Source: Hoplostethus atlanticus (lineage: Eukaryota; Chordata; Actinopteri; Trachichthyiformes; Trachichthyidae). From it: a stretch of DNA of 64,000 nucleotides. The notes below the pieces were generated by a model. The model was not told the origin of the DNA. It saw nothing but the letters and a program-made list of their open reading frames with translations, and searched no databases. The stretch covers positions 806,001-870,000 of the forward strand of contig JAXDDX010000117.1 of assembly GCA_034670405.1 (NCBI GenBank). Reading direction: 5' to 3'. Below are positions 50,054 through 61,940 of this stretch, one piece after another. Positions within the stretch are counted from its first letter, which is position 1, and every line of letters starts with the position of its first letter. Both the position numbers and the translations under genes were made by a program.

Positions 50054-50977
50054 TGTCTTATTTCAAATTAGAAGAGACAGAGAATCCTAGAAGATTTCCT
50101 TGCATTGACAAATGGCCAAGTACGGACATTTCTTTTTGGAGAAGATTGGAAATTAAATTCATTTTCAGTATATAAACACTGAGATGTGAGGGAAGAGGGT
50201 TAACATCAGGTCTGTGAGACGAGCTGTTGAGATGGAAATAAATACGACTTGGTGACCTGGATAATTTTGTCAACCAATAAACCTTTTGTCATATAAATGA
50301 GGTTTCATTGTACTTGATTTGATTAACATTGTTGCGGTGATAATGTTACTGGACTTTTAAATAAAGAACTTTTTGAAGAAAAGAATAATAAATAAATAAT
50401 CAATAAATCATTATCACATTAATTTAGTATAGTTACAGTAAACCAAGGAGTCTCTGAGAAGATTGAGAGTCTTCAATGAGTTAACATAGCTAGCAACCGC
50501 TAATTAGGTAGCACTGATCCAAAATAAACAGAAAAACTCAATAAAAATCCTTAAGGGCTCGTCATCTGATGGATGCAACTGTTCTCCAACTGTCATTTTT
50601 GAGACGTAGAGAACTGGAAAGCTTTGAATGTCCGTAATCAACTTCTTCAACTTCCATTTTGCACCTGCCAGGTGGAAATATTGTTCATGAAACAACACAT
50701 CTGTAGGGAAATGAGGAATCTTGGAAATCTGATTCATTTATTTATTACATTGCAGGTGCACACGTGCACTAACACACACGCAAGGGGCAGTGACCGCCGA
50801 ACACAACACACACATGCAGGGAGGGTGTCCGAGTGAATTTGACTTCTGCATTTATCCCATCCTTGCTGTCCTTCCTCCAGGTGTAGCGGGCAGCCTTTTT
50901 TGCCCAGGGACCATTTTCAGGTGTAGATCTTGTCATGGTAAGGGACAGGACAGGATGTTGCATGTTTTTAGATGGGG
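50054..50977. other. Intergenic, no convincing feature
   Basis: A reverse open frame at 50504-50737 has no recognisable motif. The rest is AT-rich. Confidence 0.35.
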
Positions 50978-51130
50978 TTCTTTATAGGAGAAGACCCATG
51001 TGAGCACAGGGAGAACATGCAAACTCCACACAGAAAGGCCCGGGAGATAACCCACCTGGGCACCCCAGAGTCAAAAGCGCCCCAGGCGGGAATCGAACCC
51101 AGGTCCTTCTTGCTGAAATGAATGAAGGAA
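50978..51130 (-). mobile_element. tRNA-like SINE/repeat, reverse orientation
   Basis: The reverse strand has the B-box-like GGTTCGATTCC (complement at 51089-51099) followed by CGCCTGGGGCGC and then GAGTTTGCATGTTCTCCCTG, a combination common in fish repeats. Its A box is not clear. Confidence 0.5.
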
Positions 51131-51616
51131 ATGAATGGACTTCTACTGACTTGTTGATTGTGTTGCTTGCAGTGTGAACGCGGGGGAGTTTCAATGGCGG
51201 TTTTTATCCCTTTCAATAAAATCAAAGATGCCAGGGAGTGGGGGAAAGGAAGCAACGTTGTTTATGGGAAATGTCTTCAATTTGAGAAACACCAGCACTA
51301 ACAATACCACTGGTAACAATACCACCACTTTTTCCTTGGATTTTTTTCTGCAGGTGGCGCTCTTTTCTTTGTCTGTTCAGCCGTGGTGGCTATCGCCGCT
51401 CATGCTAACTATCCAGTTCTTCTTCTATTTATTCCAAACAAACCGGAAATGTAAAACACAAAACTTCCTGTGCACCCAGGAAAGACCTATCTGACAAAGT
51501 GCTTCACCATGTCTGGAGAAGATGGAGGTCAGGGCTGAGGCTCAGGAGGATTTATTGCTATTGACACAATTCTCCTTCTGCTTCATTGACCTGGCACAGG
51601 CAGGGGTGCATGTGTG

Positions 51617-51664
<48 letters not shown>

Positions 51665-53280
51665 TGTGTGTGTGTGTGTGTCATGGTCCTGCTGGGTTGC
51701 TCCGGATGACCAAAAGGTCATGGCCTTCAAGACCTTACACCGGATTGGGTGGCATTTCCAGACACTAACACACATACACACACATACACTCCCTGCCACG
51801 CAGTGTGTGTGTGTGGTGGACAATGGGATATGATCACCGTGGTGACATCTGCCAGGCTTTCTCCTCATTTATGCAGCAGGTGACGGTTAAAACGTCACCT
51901 GCTGCACAAGAACAGAGGAGAAACTTTAACCCTCTTGTAGTCCTGTTGGTCTTCATCACATCATCATCATAAAAAGTAAATAAAAGTCAGGAAAAGTTAA
52001 AACAATTAGATAAACAGCCAAGTCAAAGATGATAGAGCCAAATTTAAAGATGATAGACTCGGCTAGACCTCATTAAGCCTTAAAAACTAACAGTAAGATC
52101 TTGAATTCAATTTCAAAATTTACAGGAAGTCGTTGTTGTTTGTACTGATCAACAATATATCATGGACATTGTGATATAGGGCAGTAAAAAACATTCTTAT
52201 TGCACCTTTAACAGAACAAAATCTATCAAAATCAATAAAACAAAGCCTTTCGGGGATTCTTAGTACACAAATTGTGACATAAATATACAAAATCTACAGT
52301 TATGTCAATTGTGTGGCTCCTCCTACAATTTTCACCGCTTTCACTGTTGATTCGCTAAACATGTTTTTGGGGGGCGGGGGCATTACCATCTCATTTTGAT
52401 TGCAGCGTGAGCATTCTTTCCTATTCTGGATTGTATTTTCTTTCCGGAGATTGCAAATGCATCTGGTTTTATTTTCTTTCTAACTCTGGTTGTATAGACC
52501 TCTCTATTGCTCTCTCTTTCTTTCTCTGTCTTTCTCTCCATATGGCCTTTCCTCCCACTACGTTGTTGTAAACATGTCGGGGAGGTGAATACAATCGGCC
52601 TTTGTCTCTGTCTCTCTCCACACACACACACAGGGTTAACGAATGGGGTGGACAGTCTTTTGGTGTGTTCTGTCTTTTAAATTGCCAGTTGTCTTTAAAG
52701 AGGCTGACTGGAGCAGCTAGATAAAGGAGGACTGTCCAGGCATTCTGGTCATGTTTCACGCTTCCAGTGTTTCTCTGCCTTTTATTGACTGTCCTTCTGT
52801 CTCTGTCTGACTATAGTCATCTATCTATCTATCTATCTATCTATCTATGACTCAAATTCGTACTATACATTGTAGTAGGTAGTATCAAACTGATGTAGGT
52901 TGTATGGAGATCGGGGCTTTTGAGAGATAAAAGCATACATTAATGCTTTTATGAAATATTTGATTGATGTTTTTCATATTGGAGGTTATTGCCTTAAGGG
53001 GACCATATGGGGACCACTGTTATTGCCTTATGGGGACCAAGTCAGAGGTTACCCTTCTTTATAACCTTACATTTAGCATTACTTTTACTATTATTTTACT
53101 GCTATTACTGATTACAAGGCCACTTACAAAAATCATAATGAACAAATGTTGTGATTAATTAATTGAATGAATTGATGATGATGAATGATGAATGAATTAT
53201 TATGAATTATCTAACAACATGAAGTATCCAAAATTAGGTAAAATGGCTAACATTAGCTATTAGCTGTATGTTATGGATCA
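51131..53280. other. Intergenic, simple repeats only
   Basis: Contains (TG)n/(TGCG)n at 51609-51680, (CA)n near 51768-51787 and (ATCT)n at 52817-52848. A short hydrophobic open stretch after TTTTTTCTGCAG (51355-51450) looks exon-like but has no partner exon. Confidence 0.4.
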
Positions 53281-53289
53281 ACATCAGTA

Positions 53290-54200
53290 ATAATAATAAT
53301 AAACTTAATTTATATAGCACCTTTCTTACACAAGTGAAAAGTGCTTCACAGGTTAAAAACATTTAAAAAAACAAACATCTGAGCAATAAATAAGTACATC
53401 AATACTGTACATAAATGTACAAAGTGCTATAAAAGAAGAAAAGAAACAACATAAAACAATTGCATAAAACAATAAAAGACAACAAGGATCAAAGATGACT
53501 CTGAGGATTCTAGCAGCTGGTTTAATGTTAATTACCAAGATGTATTTGGAGGGCTGAAAATAATAACTTCAGATTTATCACCATTAAGTTGGGAATAAGT
53601 TTTGTGACCATCCATTTAATGTCTGCTAGACAATCATTAAGGTATCAAGACTATTGGTATTATTAGGATTTACTGGCAAGTTTTGTATGAAAATAAATTA
53701 TGTCTATGTCTAAGAATTATATGACCAAATGGCAGCATGTAGATAGAGAATAAAATAGGACCCAGGATGGAACTTACTCCACAACTAAATTTTGCGAAAG
53801 AAGTAGTGGAACTACCCAAGCCAACAGAGACCTGCCTGTCTGATAGATATGACATAAACCAATTGAGGACGGTTATTCCATGTCAGTGATTCCTACAAAG
53901 TCTCTTAGAAGATTGATTAGGATATTGTGATCAATGGTGTCAAGTCAGCACTGAAGTCAAGTAAAACTAGGACACACTATGTTTTGAACGGAAACCAGAC
54001 TGAAATTTTTCAAATAGATTATTAGTACTTAATTAATGAATTAGTGGATGAAAGAGAACTTTCTCTGATATTTTAGACAAGAACGTGAGTTTAGAGATAT
54101 AATTACTGTGAATGGAGGGGTTAAGACCAAGCTTTTTAAGAAGGGGATGAACAAGTGCACATTTAAAAGATGATGGAACGGGGGTCCTGTCGGCTCAGTC
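53290..54200 (-). mobile_element. Old L2-like LINE fragment
   Basis: The reverse strand reads SYLSDRQVSVG and, after a gap, GPILFSIYMLPFGHII, the RT motif B region, with DTIDHNILINLL-like sequence upstream. The left end (ATTTATATAGCACCTTTCTT) looks like a LINE 3' UTR. Many stops. Confidence 0.6.
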
Positions 54201-54540
54201 GCTAATGTGCATACCATGTAACATGGACATAATGACGTCCTAGCACATGAGCGATTTGTTTGAAAAAGCATTTAACAAAAATGACAGGTGAAGCAGAACG
54301 ACCACAATTTATTTGCCAGTGATATATTCAGAGGAAATCCCCATACAGGTTGCATGATGCTGATGATGAAGCCCACACATTCCTGTCATTCTGTGACGTT
54401 TCAGGGTTTTTCCCACAAACCCCTTCTGTCGGCAACTGTCTGATGGGGGGACAGAATAAGTCTGTGTGTCTCGTGCACACACACACACACACACGCATCC
54501 CAGGGAGGTGCATTGTTAGGAATAAAGAGAGTATGGGAGT

Positions 54541-54586
54541 CCTTTTGTGTGTGTGTGTGAGAGCGAGAGAGGGAGAGAGAGAGAGG

Positions 54587-54642
<56 letters not shown>
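54541..54642 (+). repeat. (TG)n(GA)n microsatellite
   Basis: A short TG run followed by ~90 bases of GA; a (TC)n run follows at about 54703-54729. Confidence 0.95.
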
Positions 54643-54643
<1 letters not shown>

Positions 54644-54879
54644 GGCGTCCCTTTGTCTGTTTGACTGTCCCCTCTTTGATGAGTCCTGTTGCCTTGGGGC
54701 TTTCCTCTCTCTCTCTCTCTCTCTCTCTTGCTACGTCTCTCTCTCTGTTTAAGTCCTTTGTTTCTTGGAGTCTTTATTGCAGCTCAGCCTTTGGTCTTTA
54801 ACTCCTGTCTCTTTCTCTCTTCTCTCTGCCTTAATCAATTACACACAGCAAGAAGCTGACCTGTGACCCCAGCTACAGG

Positions 54880-55392
54880 CTGTGTGTGTGTGCGTGCGTG
54901 TGTGTGTGTGTGTGTGTGTTGGGGAGTTGGGGGGAGGGGGGTTCTTGAAAAGCTGGCTTTTCAGTCAACGGTGGAGGGGGTGATGGTAGCCTAGTTCTCT
55001 TCTGGCTAGAGAATAAGGCTTGTGATTTGCCAGTACAAATCTCCAGACGAGCTGGGAAAATGTGGGTGGGGCAAAGTGAATTGTACTGGGCAGCTCCCAG
55101 TGGCCTCCAGTAGAAGACTGGCTGTACTGGGCAGCTCCCAGTGTGAATGTGTGGACATGTTTGAATGTGTAGCAGGGTGTTGCTGGAAAAGAACATGCCA
55201 CTCTGGATAAATAAAGGTTGGATTAAAAAGCGCCAAAAAAAGAAAGATGCAGAGTGACTCTGATTGGAGAGGGAAGGTCATTCTACCGGGAGGAAGGAAA
55301 AAACATCTATGAGTTTATATTTAAACAGCAAAGAAAAGACCTGATTTACTGTTTCTGTGTGAATTCAGCTATACAGGAGACACACAAACAAA

Positions 55393-55427
<35 letters not shown>

Positions 55428-55513
55428 CAGTCCATTATTCCCCCATCAGTGTCTCTGACTCCTCTTTTATTAGCTCCTCCTTACGCACACAGTAAAGGAG
55501 TGTGAACAGTTGT

Positions 55514-55551
<38 letters not shown>
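54880..55551 (+). repeat. Cluster of (TG)n and (CA)n tracts
   Basis: TG at 54880-54919, CA at 55398-55425, TG at 55510-55551. At 55087-55142 the block TACTGGGCAGCTCCCAGTG occurs twice. No gene seen. Confidence 0.8.
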
Positions 55552-55554
<3 letters not shown>

Positions 55555-55823
55555 TCCGGTCAGATTCCACTCAGCAGGGTTTCCCTTTCAGCTCAGCAGG
55601 GCCTCTCAGCAGGGGAGCTGATTGGCTGACTGGCTCTTTCAACTCCCTCTGGAGTCAAGATGCACACTCACACACACACACACGCACACATGCTTCTCCA
55701 AGCAGTCTTCCTCATGTCCTTTCATTCCTTTCTTTCAGAGCTGGTGAATGAGTTTGACGAACAGCCTGTTGGATGGGAAATGTTTAGTGTTCAGGAGTCA
55801 GAGGACACGAGTGTGCAGACACA

Positions 55824-55861
<38 letters not shown>

Positions 55862-56280
55862 TTAAAGGAATACAATGAGTTTTTGGTAGATTGTCCCATT
55901 GGTCAACTGATGAGAACATAGAGATCAAAATTATCCATGTGTACCCAGTAAATTGTCAGCTCCAGTGCTTCATGCTAACACTTTAGCATACACTATGTTG
56001 AGTGATAGTAGGCTCCATGCTAACACTTTAGCTTACTCGATGTTGAGTGATAGTAGGCTCCATGCTAACACTTTAGCTTACTCGATGTTGAGTGATAGTA
56101 GGCTCCATGCTAAAACTTTAGCATACTCTATGTTGAGTGACAGTAGGCTCCATGCTAACACTTTAGCATACACTATATTGAGTGATAGTAGGCTAATTGC
56201 TAACACTGTAGCATACACTGTGTTGAGTGATAGTAGGCTCCTTGCTAACACTTTAGCATATACTGTGTTTACATGGAGGC
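55862..56280 (+). mobile_element. Half of a TTAA-flanked MITE carrying a 45-bp minisatellite
   Basis: It starts TTAAAGGAATACAATGAG, then TTTTTGGTAGATTGTCCCAT and TGGTCAACTGATGAGAACAT. These match the ends of the element at 61151-61940. The internal part is a seven-unit minisatellite, after which the right terminal repeat is absent. Confidence 0.7.
55971..56275 (+). repeat. 45-bp hairpin minisatellite, seven units
   Basis: Units start at 55971, 56016, 56061, 56106, 56151, 56196 and 56241, exactly 45 bp apart. The core ATGCTAA-CACT-TTAGCAT is a perfect 7-bp stem with a 4-base loop in the first and fifth units. The last unit is incomplete. Confidence 0.95.
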
Positions 56281-56657
56281 ACAGGGGGAGAAACATTCCG
56301 ATCATTTTACACACGCACACCAGATTGTTGGTCTACTCTACTGCTACATAGTTTTAACCTGTAAGGAGGAGCATGTGGTGTCATGATGGAAGGAATCATC
56401 ACCAACAAAGAACAGAAACTCTGATCTGATGGAGACAGAAGTTTTACCAGGAATCATCAAACAGAACCAAGTCAATGTGACCAACGTAGCAGTTGGGCTA
56501 TGAAGAACTAAAGATACTGTTGGTCCTATAGGGGCTTTCAAGTATTCTAATCTACTGTAGTCTCCTTTACTCTGCTCTATTTTACTCTACTGTGCTCGAT
56601 TCTATATTACTCTGCTCTAGTCTGTTCTACTTTGCTCTGGTCTACTGTACTCTAGTC

Positions 56658-57695
56658 CAGTGGTTCCCAAAGTGGGTGCCGCGGCACCCTGGGGTGCCGT
56701 AATGACTGGCCAGGGGTGCCGCAAGATCTGTTAATTTCCATATTTTATTGTGTCTATTTAATAACGTTTCATCACATAACAATAGGCTACATTTGAACTA
56801 CATTTTATATTACATTTGAAACATGTCATTGTAAAAACAGAAGAAATAAGCAATAAACATCGAAATCGTTCATATTAAAAAAACCTGTTAAAATGCGCAT
56901 TCAAAGGGATAGCGGCGCATCTGAAAACGCTCGATGAAAGGTTTGAGTGTTATTTCCCCGCTTCGAAGAATGAAGACTATGACTGGATCCGCGATCCTTT
57001 CAACTCCCGATCATCAGAATCAGCAAAGAAGTTGACAATCAAAGCCCAGGAAGAACTTGCAGAACTGAAAATGGATCGCACTTTGAAATTGAAGTTTGGA
57101 GAAATGTCGTTCCCAACATCATACTTGTGTGAGCTGGCTTTCTCATCCCTGACATACGTGTAAAGCAAGACAAGGCATCGCCTGTCAGTGGAGTCAGATC
57201 TACGCGTTGCGTAGAGACTGTGCTCTCAACAGCAGGCTCACACGTCCCACTAAAATGCCTGATAGCTCCATACGCGGAGTTATTTTCGTTCTTTGTTTAA
57301 AAAGTAGGCTTATTTTACGTTTTGAACAAAGCAAAATAAATGCACTTTTTTCTATTTTTTTTAGCAATTAACATAATTATTTATTATTATTTTAAGTTAA
57401 ACATTGATCTGTAAATCTGCATAAATCACACACAGCAACAAATATAGCCTTAGTTCAAACAAGTCAATCAAAATGGTTGACATCGATTTTTTCTTATCAT
57501 TAGCTGAGTGGTTGAGAATAATGTTTCATTTTAAGAAGTTATTTTATTTCACTTCATATTGATGCCAGTTCATTAAAATACATTCTTATAACATATTCAT
57601 GGTGTCATTTTTAGCTTAAAGGGGGTGGGGGGGTGCCGTGAAAAGAAATTGACTATGAAGGGGTGCCTTGGTTTGAAAAAGTTTGGGAACCACTG
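56658..57695 (+). mobile_element. hAT element with transposase C-terminal remnant and 8-bp duplication
   Basis: The ends CAGTGGTTCCCAAA and TTTGGGAACCACTG are perfect inverted repeats. CTCTAGTC flanks both sides (56650-56657, 57696-57703). The + strand holds a transposase piece (next entry). The element is 1.04 kb and internally deleted. Confidence 0.94.
56890..57240 (+). pseudogene. hAT transposase C-terminal remnant (ZBED5/FAM200-like)
   Basis: Readable pieces are LDERFECYFPASKNEDYDWI, RDPFNSRSSESAKKLT and FPTSYLCELAFSSLTYV, then after a stop KTRHRLSVESDLRVA. This is the C-terminal dimerisation region of hAT transposases, shortened by an internal deletion before FPTSYLCE. Confidence 0.75.
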
Positions 57696-57910
57696 CTCTA
57701 GTCTACGTTTCTCTAATTTACTCCACTTTTCTCTGTTCTATTCTTCTGTACTCTGCTCTAGTCTACTCTACCATACCATACTCTATTCTACTCTGCTGTA
57801 CTCTGTTCTACTCTGCTGTACTACTACTCTTCTTCTGTACTTCTACTCGACTCTACCCAGAATTTCCCCCCGGGATCAATAAAGTATCTATCTACTCTAC
57901 TCTACTCTAC

Positions 57911-58920
57911 TCTACTCTAAAGGAGACATGGTATGAATATATCAGGATTCTGTTTTTGTCTCTGCCGTCACCAGCCCTATGGTGGAGGGGGGGGGACAAA
58001 TCAGCAACAAAAGAACCATCTTCCCACCCCGGCTCCGTCGCCAGGGCAACCTGTTGGCATGCCAACGATGAGCCTCACTTCTAAAAGTCTGCTCAGTCTC
58101 TCTCTTTCTTTTTATGTAGTCCTTTAGTCTGTCTGTATGGCGTTTGTATTTGCAGTTTTTGTTCCACCTCATTATGTTGGTTTATGCTATTAAGAAGCCA
58201 CTTGTACAACACACACCGGAGAGAATCCAATTTTCAACTTTGGACATGATGAAACAATAAGGAGAGCAGAGAGGGCTGACACTAAAGGATAGTCCCACTG
58301 GACTTTTTTAATACCAGTTAGAATGAAATATAAGACCAATTTTACATTTGAAAAAACATGACTATTCTGCAGACCATATTCGGACCTATCAGAATATGGT
58401 CTGCATGACTGAGCTAATTTCTCAACTGAAGAAGAGTGCCCCAAAAAACAGGAAAAAACTTAATTCAAGACTATTTAAGGCCTTGAGTTTAGATAATATC
58501 CTTTTTTAGGATCTGCATACACCTTGTTATCAGTTACTAATTTAAAACGAAACAAGGAAAAATTGGTGCAATATTCCAAAATCTCAGTTTGTTGACCTTT
58601 GGATAAATGCAAAATTGAGATTTTTCTAATTTGATATTTCTTTTATATATTTTATATATTTTTTTATATTTTTGTTTTGTTTGAATAATTATTTTTTTTA
58701 ATATTGTCTCGGACACTAAATGTGGTTATTTTTCATTGCTTGATTGTGATGGACCCATCAACTTTTTGTGCAAAACACTCCAGTGTCTATGTCAGTTTTC
58801 ACTGAAAAAAGCAAAAATAAAATAATGAAAAAATGAATCTAAAATCTAAATTTTGCATTCATCCAAGAGGCAGCAAACAGATTTCACTATATTGCACTAA
58901 AACTTCCATTTTTGATTTTG
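57911..58920. other. Intergenic, no recognised feature
   Basis: AT-rich, with a short G-tract near 57985. At 58366-58404 the inverted pair CAGACCATATTCGGACC / ATATGGTCTG could form a hairpin. Confidence 0.4.
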
Positions 58921-58939
58921 AATTAGGATATGAAACAAG

Positions 58940-60130
58940 CAATAGACCTTTGCTTGTTTTTGTCAAGATTCTGGTAGCAGTATTTTGTACAAGCTAAAGA
59001 TTTCTTATGCAAGCATTAGGTAAACTGGAGAACAGGACATAACACATGATATTACAGTGATCAAGTCTCAACGATACAAAGGCATGTTGTTAATAGAGGT
59101 TAAAGCGAGGCAAGCAAAGAAGGTAAAACGCTATTTTGAAAGAATGTCAAATGTATCAGCAAGAAAATTCAGGGTAGTGTTCTCAAACAGATACTAGCTC
59201 CAATAATCAACATCTCTGTTTTGTCAGTGTCAAGGAACAAGAAGTTGAGGCCTCTTTGGGGAAAAATGTTTGGGTACAGTCGTTTAACGAATATATATAG
59301 TTGTATATCGTCAGCGCAACAATGAATGCCATATTTCCGGACAATTTCAATGGTAGCATGTAGATAGAGAATAGCAGCGGTCCTAGAAGAGAGCCTTGTA
59401 CTTGTAGCATTCTATCTCATACATTACATTAACTTAGCAGACGCTTTTATCCAAAGGCACTTGACACTATATGGGGATCGAACCCACAAGCCTGAAAGTG
59501 AGAATCTCATGCTCTACTGACTGAGCTTTCCGGGCCAGATAGGACCTAAACCACAAAAGCACCAAGCAAGGTTGAATCAGAATCAATAACTAGAAGAAGA
59601 TCATTTACCACTGTTGTGAATGCTGTTTCGGTGGAATGGGAAGATCTAAAGCCAGATCAGTAAATTGGCCGGCTACAATTCCTACGAGTATTTTAGAGAT
59701 AAAGGGGAGGTTTGAGATCAGTCCATAGTTCTGAAGGGATCTTCTGGATCAAGGTTTGTTTTTTTTGAGTAGCAGTTTATGCACGGCTACTTTTAAAAGC
59801 GGGGATCACACCACCAGTAGAGAGATGAACTGATAATGTTAAGCAGTGAGGGTCCTAAGATGGAAAGGTTTCTTTGAGAAATTTTGCAGGGAGAGGGTCA
59901 AGCATGCAGGTTGTAGGTTTAGAGGCAAGTACTAACTTGGACAGAATGTCTAGGAAAACTAATTTGAACTGCAAGGGTACGTAAATAGCCTCAACACCAC
60001 TTTTCCCTGTTCCTTCATAAAGTCCCAGTTCATGAACTAGACTGATAAAGTGCTTGGATTTTTACAGAAAAAAAGTAACGTAATGCAGCTTTAAGATTAG
60101 AATTAAATATTAAGGCAACGCCCCTGCCTG
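58940..60130 (-). mobile_element. Old L2 LINE fragment interrupted by a SINE
   Basis: The reverse strand holds decayed L2 ORF2 pieces: [14 protein letters not shown] (near 59370), the AAAGCCAGATC region near 59650, KPNLDP-like sequence near 59750 and VALIFNSNL of the endonuclease near 60100. Large internal deletions and many frameshifts. It belongs to the same clade as the 1-12 kb copies but is far older. Confidence 0.75.
59419..59535 (-). mobile_element. tRNA-derived SINE with LINE-type 3' tail, inside the L2 fragment
   Basis: The reverse strand begins GCCCGGAAAGCTCAGTCAGT (tRNA-like, A box) and has the B box GGTTCGATCCC (complement 59474-59484). It ends AAAGCGTCTGCTAAGTTAAT and GTAATG. The head resembles a tRNA-Lys-like gene, but the cloverleaf is poor and the tail is that of a LINE (compare 17725-17772), so this is a SINE and not a tRNA gene. 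Confidence 0.8.
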
Positions 60131-61150
60131 TTACTATTGTAGTCACTTCTGCAGAAACAAATGTGCTGTAGTGCGTAGCTGGTGTGTACGTGTATACATG
60201 GGAGAGTGAATCACTTAAACGCTTCAGTTTTTGTATGTCAATATTTAATGAGTCAATAAGGAAACATGGGAAAATAGATTTGAACACAATAATAAACAGT
60301 CATAAAATATCACAGCAACCACGCAGCAGGTAAAGGCCAGCTTGTCATACATACACACTAACACACACACACAGCAAGAACAGGAAGAATAAGCAACCAC
60401 AGTCTCATATCTCTTTATGGCAAGTATTCAACATAGTACATAGTAGACATACACTTGCGTACGCACACGCACAAAATTCCCACGTTCATTCTCAGTTTCA
60501 CGTGCACGCTTGCTCACGCACATGTATATTCTGTCTGTGGGAACATGAGTAAATCAGCATTTTTCATTTTCAACACACACACACACACTCTCACATTAAA
60601 AGGTAAAGTCCAAACATACAGGTAGGCTAGATTTACACAGGAAGACCAAATAATCTAACCCAGTTTTTTGCAGGGTAAACTAAACCTGCGTATATGTGTC
60701 CTTGAAACATGACCTTTACTGCGGGTCACCCCTTCTGTCCACTAATGACTAATAAAGCAGAAATGTGATGAAAACAATCACAAATAAATGGAATGAAAAG
60801 GTCAGAACTGGTTCACATAGGTTAGGGGAAAAAAACAGATTTGTGTGTTCCTGTGTATATCAAACATAGTCAAATCAATGATTCTATGGGTGTAATTGAC
60901 TTTTGACCTTTACGGGAAGTGCCGAGGCTTGACCCCTTACTTCCCAGCATCACTAAGTAGCATCATCTGGCTTGTGCATCAAACAACAGCTTAACAACAT
61001 CATCATGAATAAAGTACTGTGTGTGTGTGTGTGTATGTGTGCGTGCTGTATCTTTTGAGATTAGAGGAAATGTGTGTTCTTCTGTACTGAAGCTATTTGA
61101 AGTTCTTATTTAGAGCTAACATATCAGCAGCGCCGCAAACTTACATCCTT
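60131..61150. other. Intergenic, no recognised feature
   Basis: Only short CA/TG tracts (60360, 60575, 61018). Confidence 0.4.
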
Positions 61151-61940
61151 CTGAAAGGAGTACATCGAGTTTTTGGTAGTTTCTCCCATTGGTCAACTTT
61201 GCTTTTAAGTGATGAGAACATAGACACTAAAATCATCCATGTGTCCCCGGTATTCTGTGGGCTCCAATGCTCCATGCTACCACTTTAGCATACACTATGT
61301 TGAGTGATAGGTCGCTGGCATTGCCCAAAGTAACTTACTTTGAGTAATAAAAAATGTTAGTGGATTTTATTATATTGCCTGTAGGTTCATAAAAAAATAT
61401 AACAATAACTAATAACTTTAGTTATTGATATATTTCAGGTGAGCAACCACGTATTCATCTGCTGCGCAGTGATTTTTAGCTGTATGGTCTCCCATCACCC
61501 ACCACCTTCACTTCTTATGGAAAAGGGGAAGTTCAAAACAGTATGTTATTTAAAAAGAATCATATTTCCTGTTTTAATCTCCTACACAAAGCTATCAAGC
61601 TTAGCTTCATATCATTTCAAATTACTTAGCATTTAGCTTTAAATCTGCTACAAGTGAGATAATGTTAGTTGCCTTCTATCACTCAACATAATGTATACCA
61701 AAGTGTCAGCATGGAGCCTACTATCATCCAGCAAAGTATATGCTAGCATAGAGCTTACTATCACGATACATGGTGTATGCTAAAGCATTAGCATGGACCC
61801 TATCGCTCAACATAGTGTATGCTTAAGTGTTAGCATGGAGCACCTGGGACACATGAATGATTCTGGTGTCTGTTCTCATCATTTATCGGCTAAGTTTACT
61901 AATGGGACAACCTACAAAAATCTAACTGTATCCCTTTAAC
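61151..61940. mobile_element. TTAA-type MITE with ~130-bp inverted ends and internal 45-bp units
   Basis: The left end (61151-61310) and right end (61690-61940) are imperfect reverse complements: GAAAGGAGTACATCGAG and TTTTTGGTAGTTTCTCCCAT on the left; the reverse strand from 61940 reads TTAAAGGGATACAG and TTTTTGTAGGTTGTCCCATT. The 45-bp unit (CATGCTAACACTTTAGCATA type) occurs once at the left and about four times, diverged, in reverse orientation at 61670-61835. TTAA at the right edge suggests a piggyBac- or Kolobok-type target. Confidence 0.7.

Larger units (their letters stand above)
56540..57910 (+). repeat. Degenerate (TCTAC)n low-complexity tract, split by a hAT element
   Basis: TCTACTCTAC-type sequence lies at 56540-56657 and 57696-57910. 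In the second part, CCCCGGGATCAATAAAGTAT (about 57870-57890) is the usual 3' end of a Rex3/RTE-type LINE or related repeat. Confidence 0.7.

Noticed and set aside
51355-51450. Exon-like stretch after TTTTTTCTGCAG encoding a hydrophobic peptide (GALFFVCSAVVAIAAHANY)
   Set aside because: No upstream partner exon, no family recognised, and stops in all plausible upstream continuations. Left as unassigned.
54350-54801. Glu-Arg-rich open frames in the GA tract
   Set aside because: Low-complexity translation of a microsatellite.
59419-59535. tRNA gene (Lys-like) on the - strand
   Set aside because: The A and B boxes are good, but the arms do not fold into a proper cloverleaf and a LINE-type tail follows, so it is a SINE.
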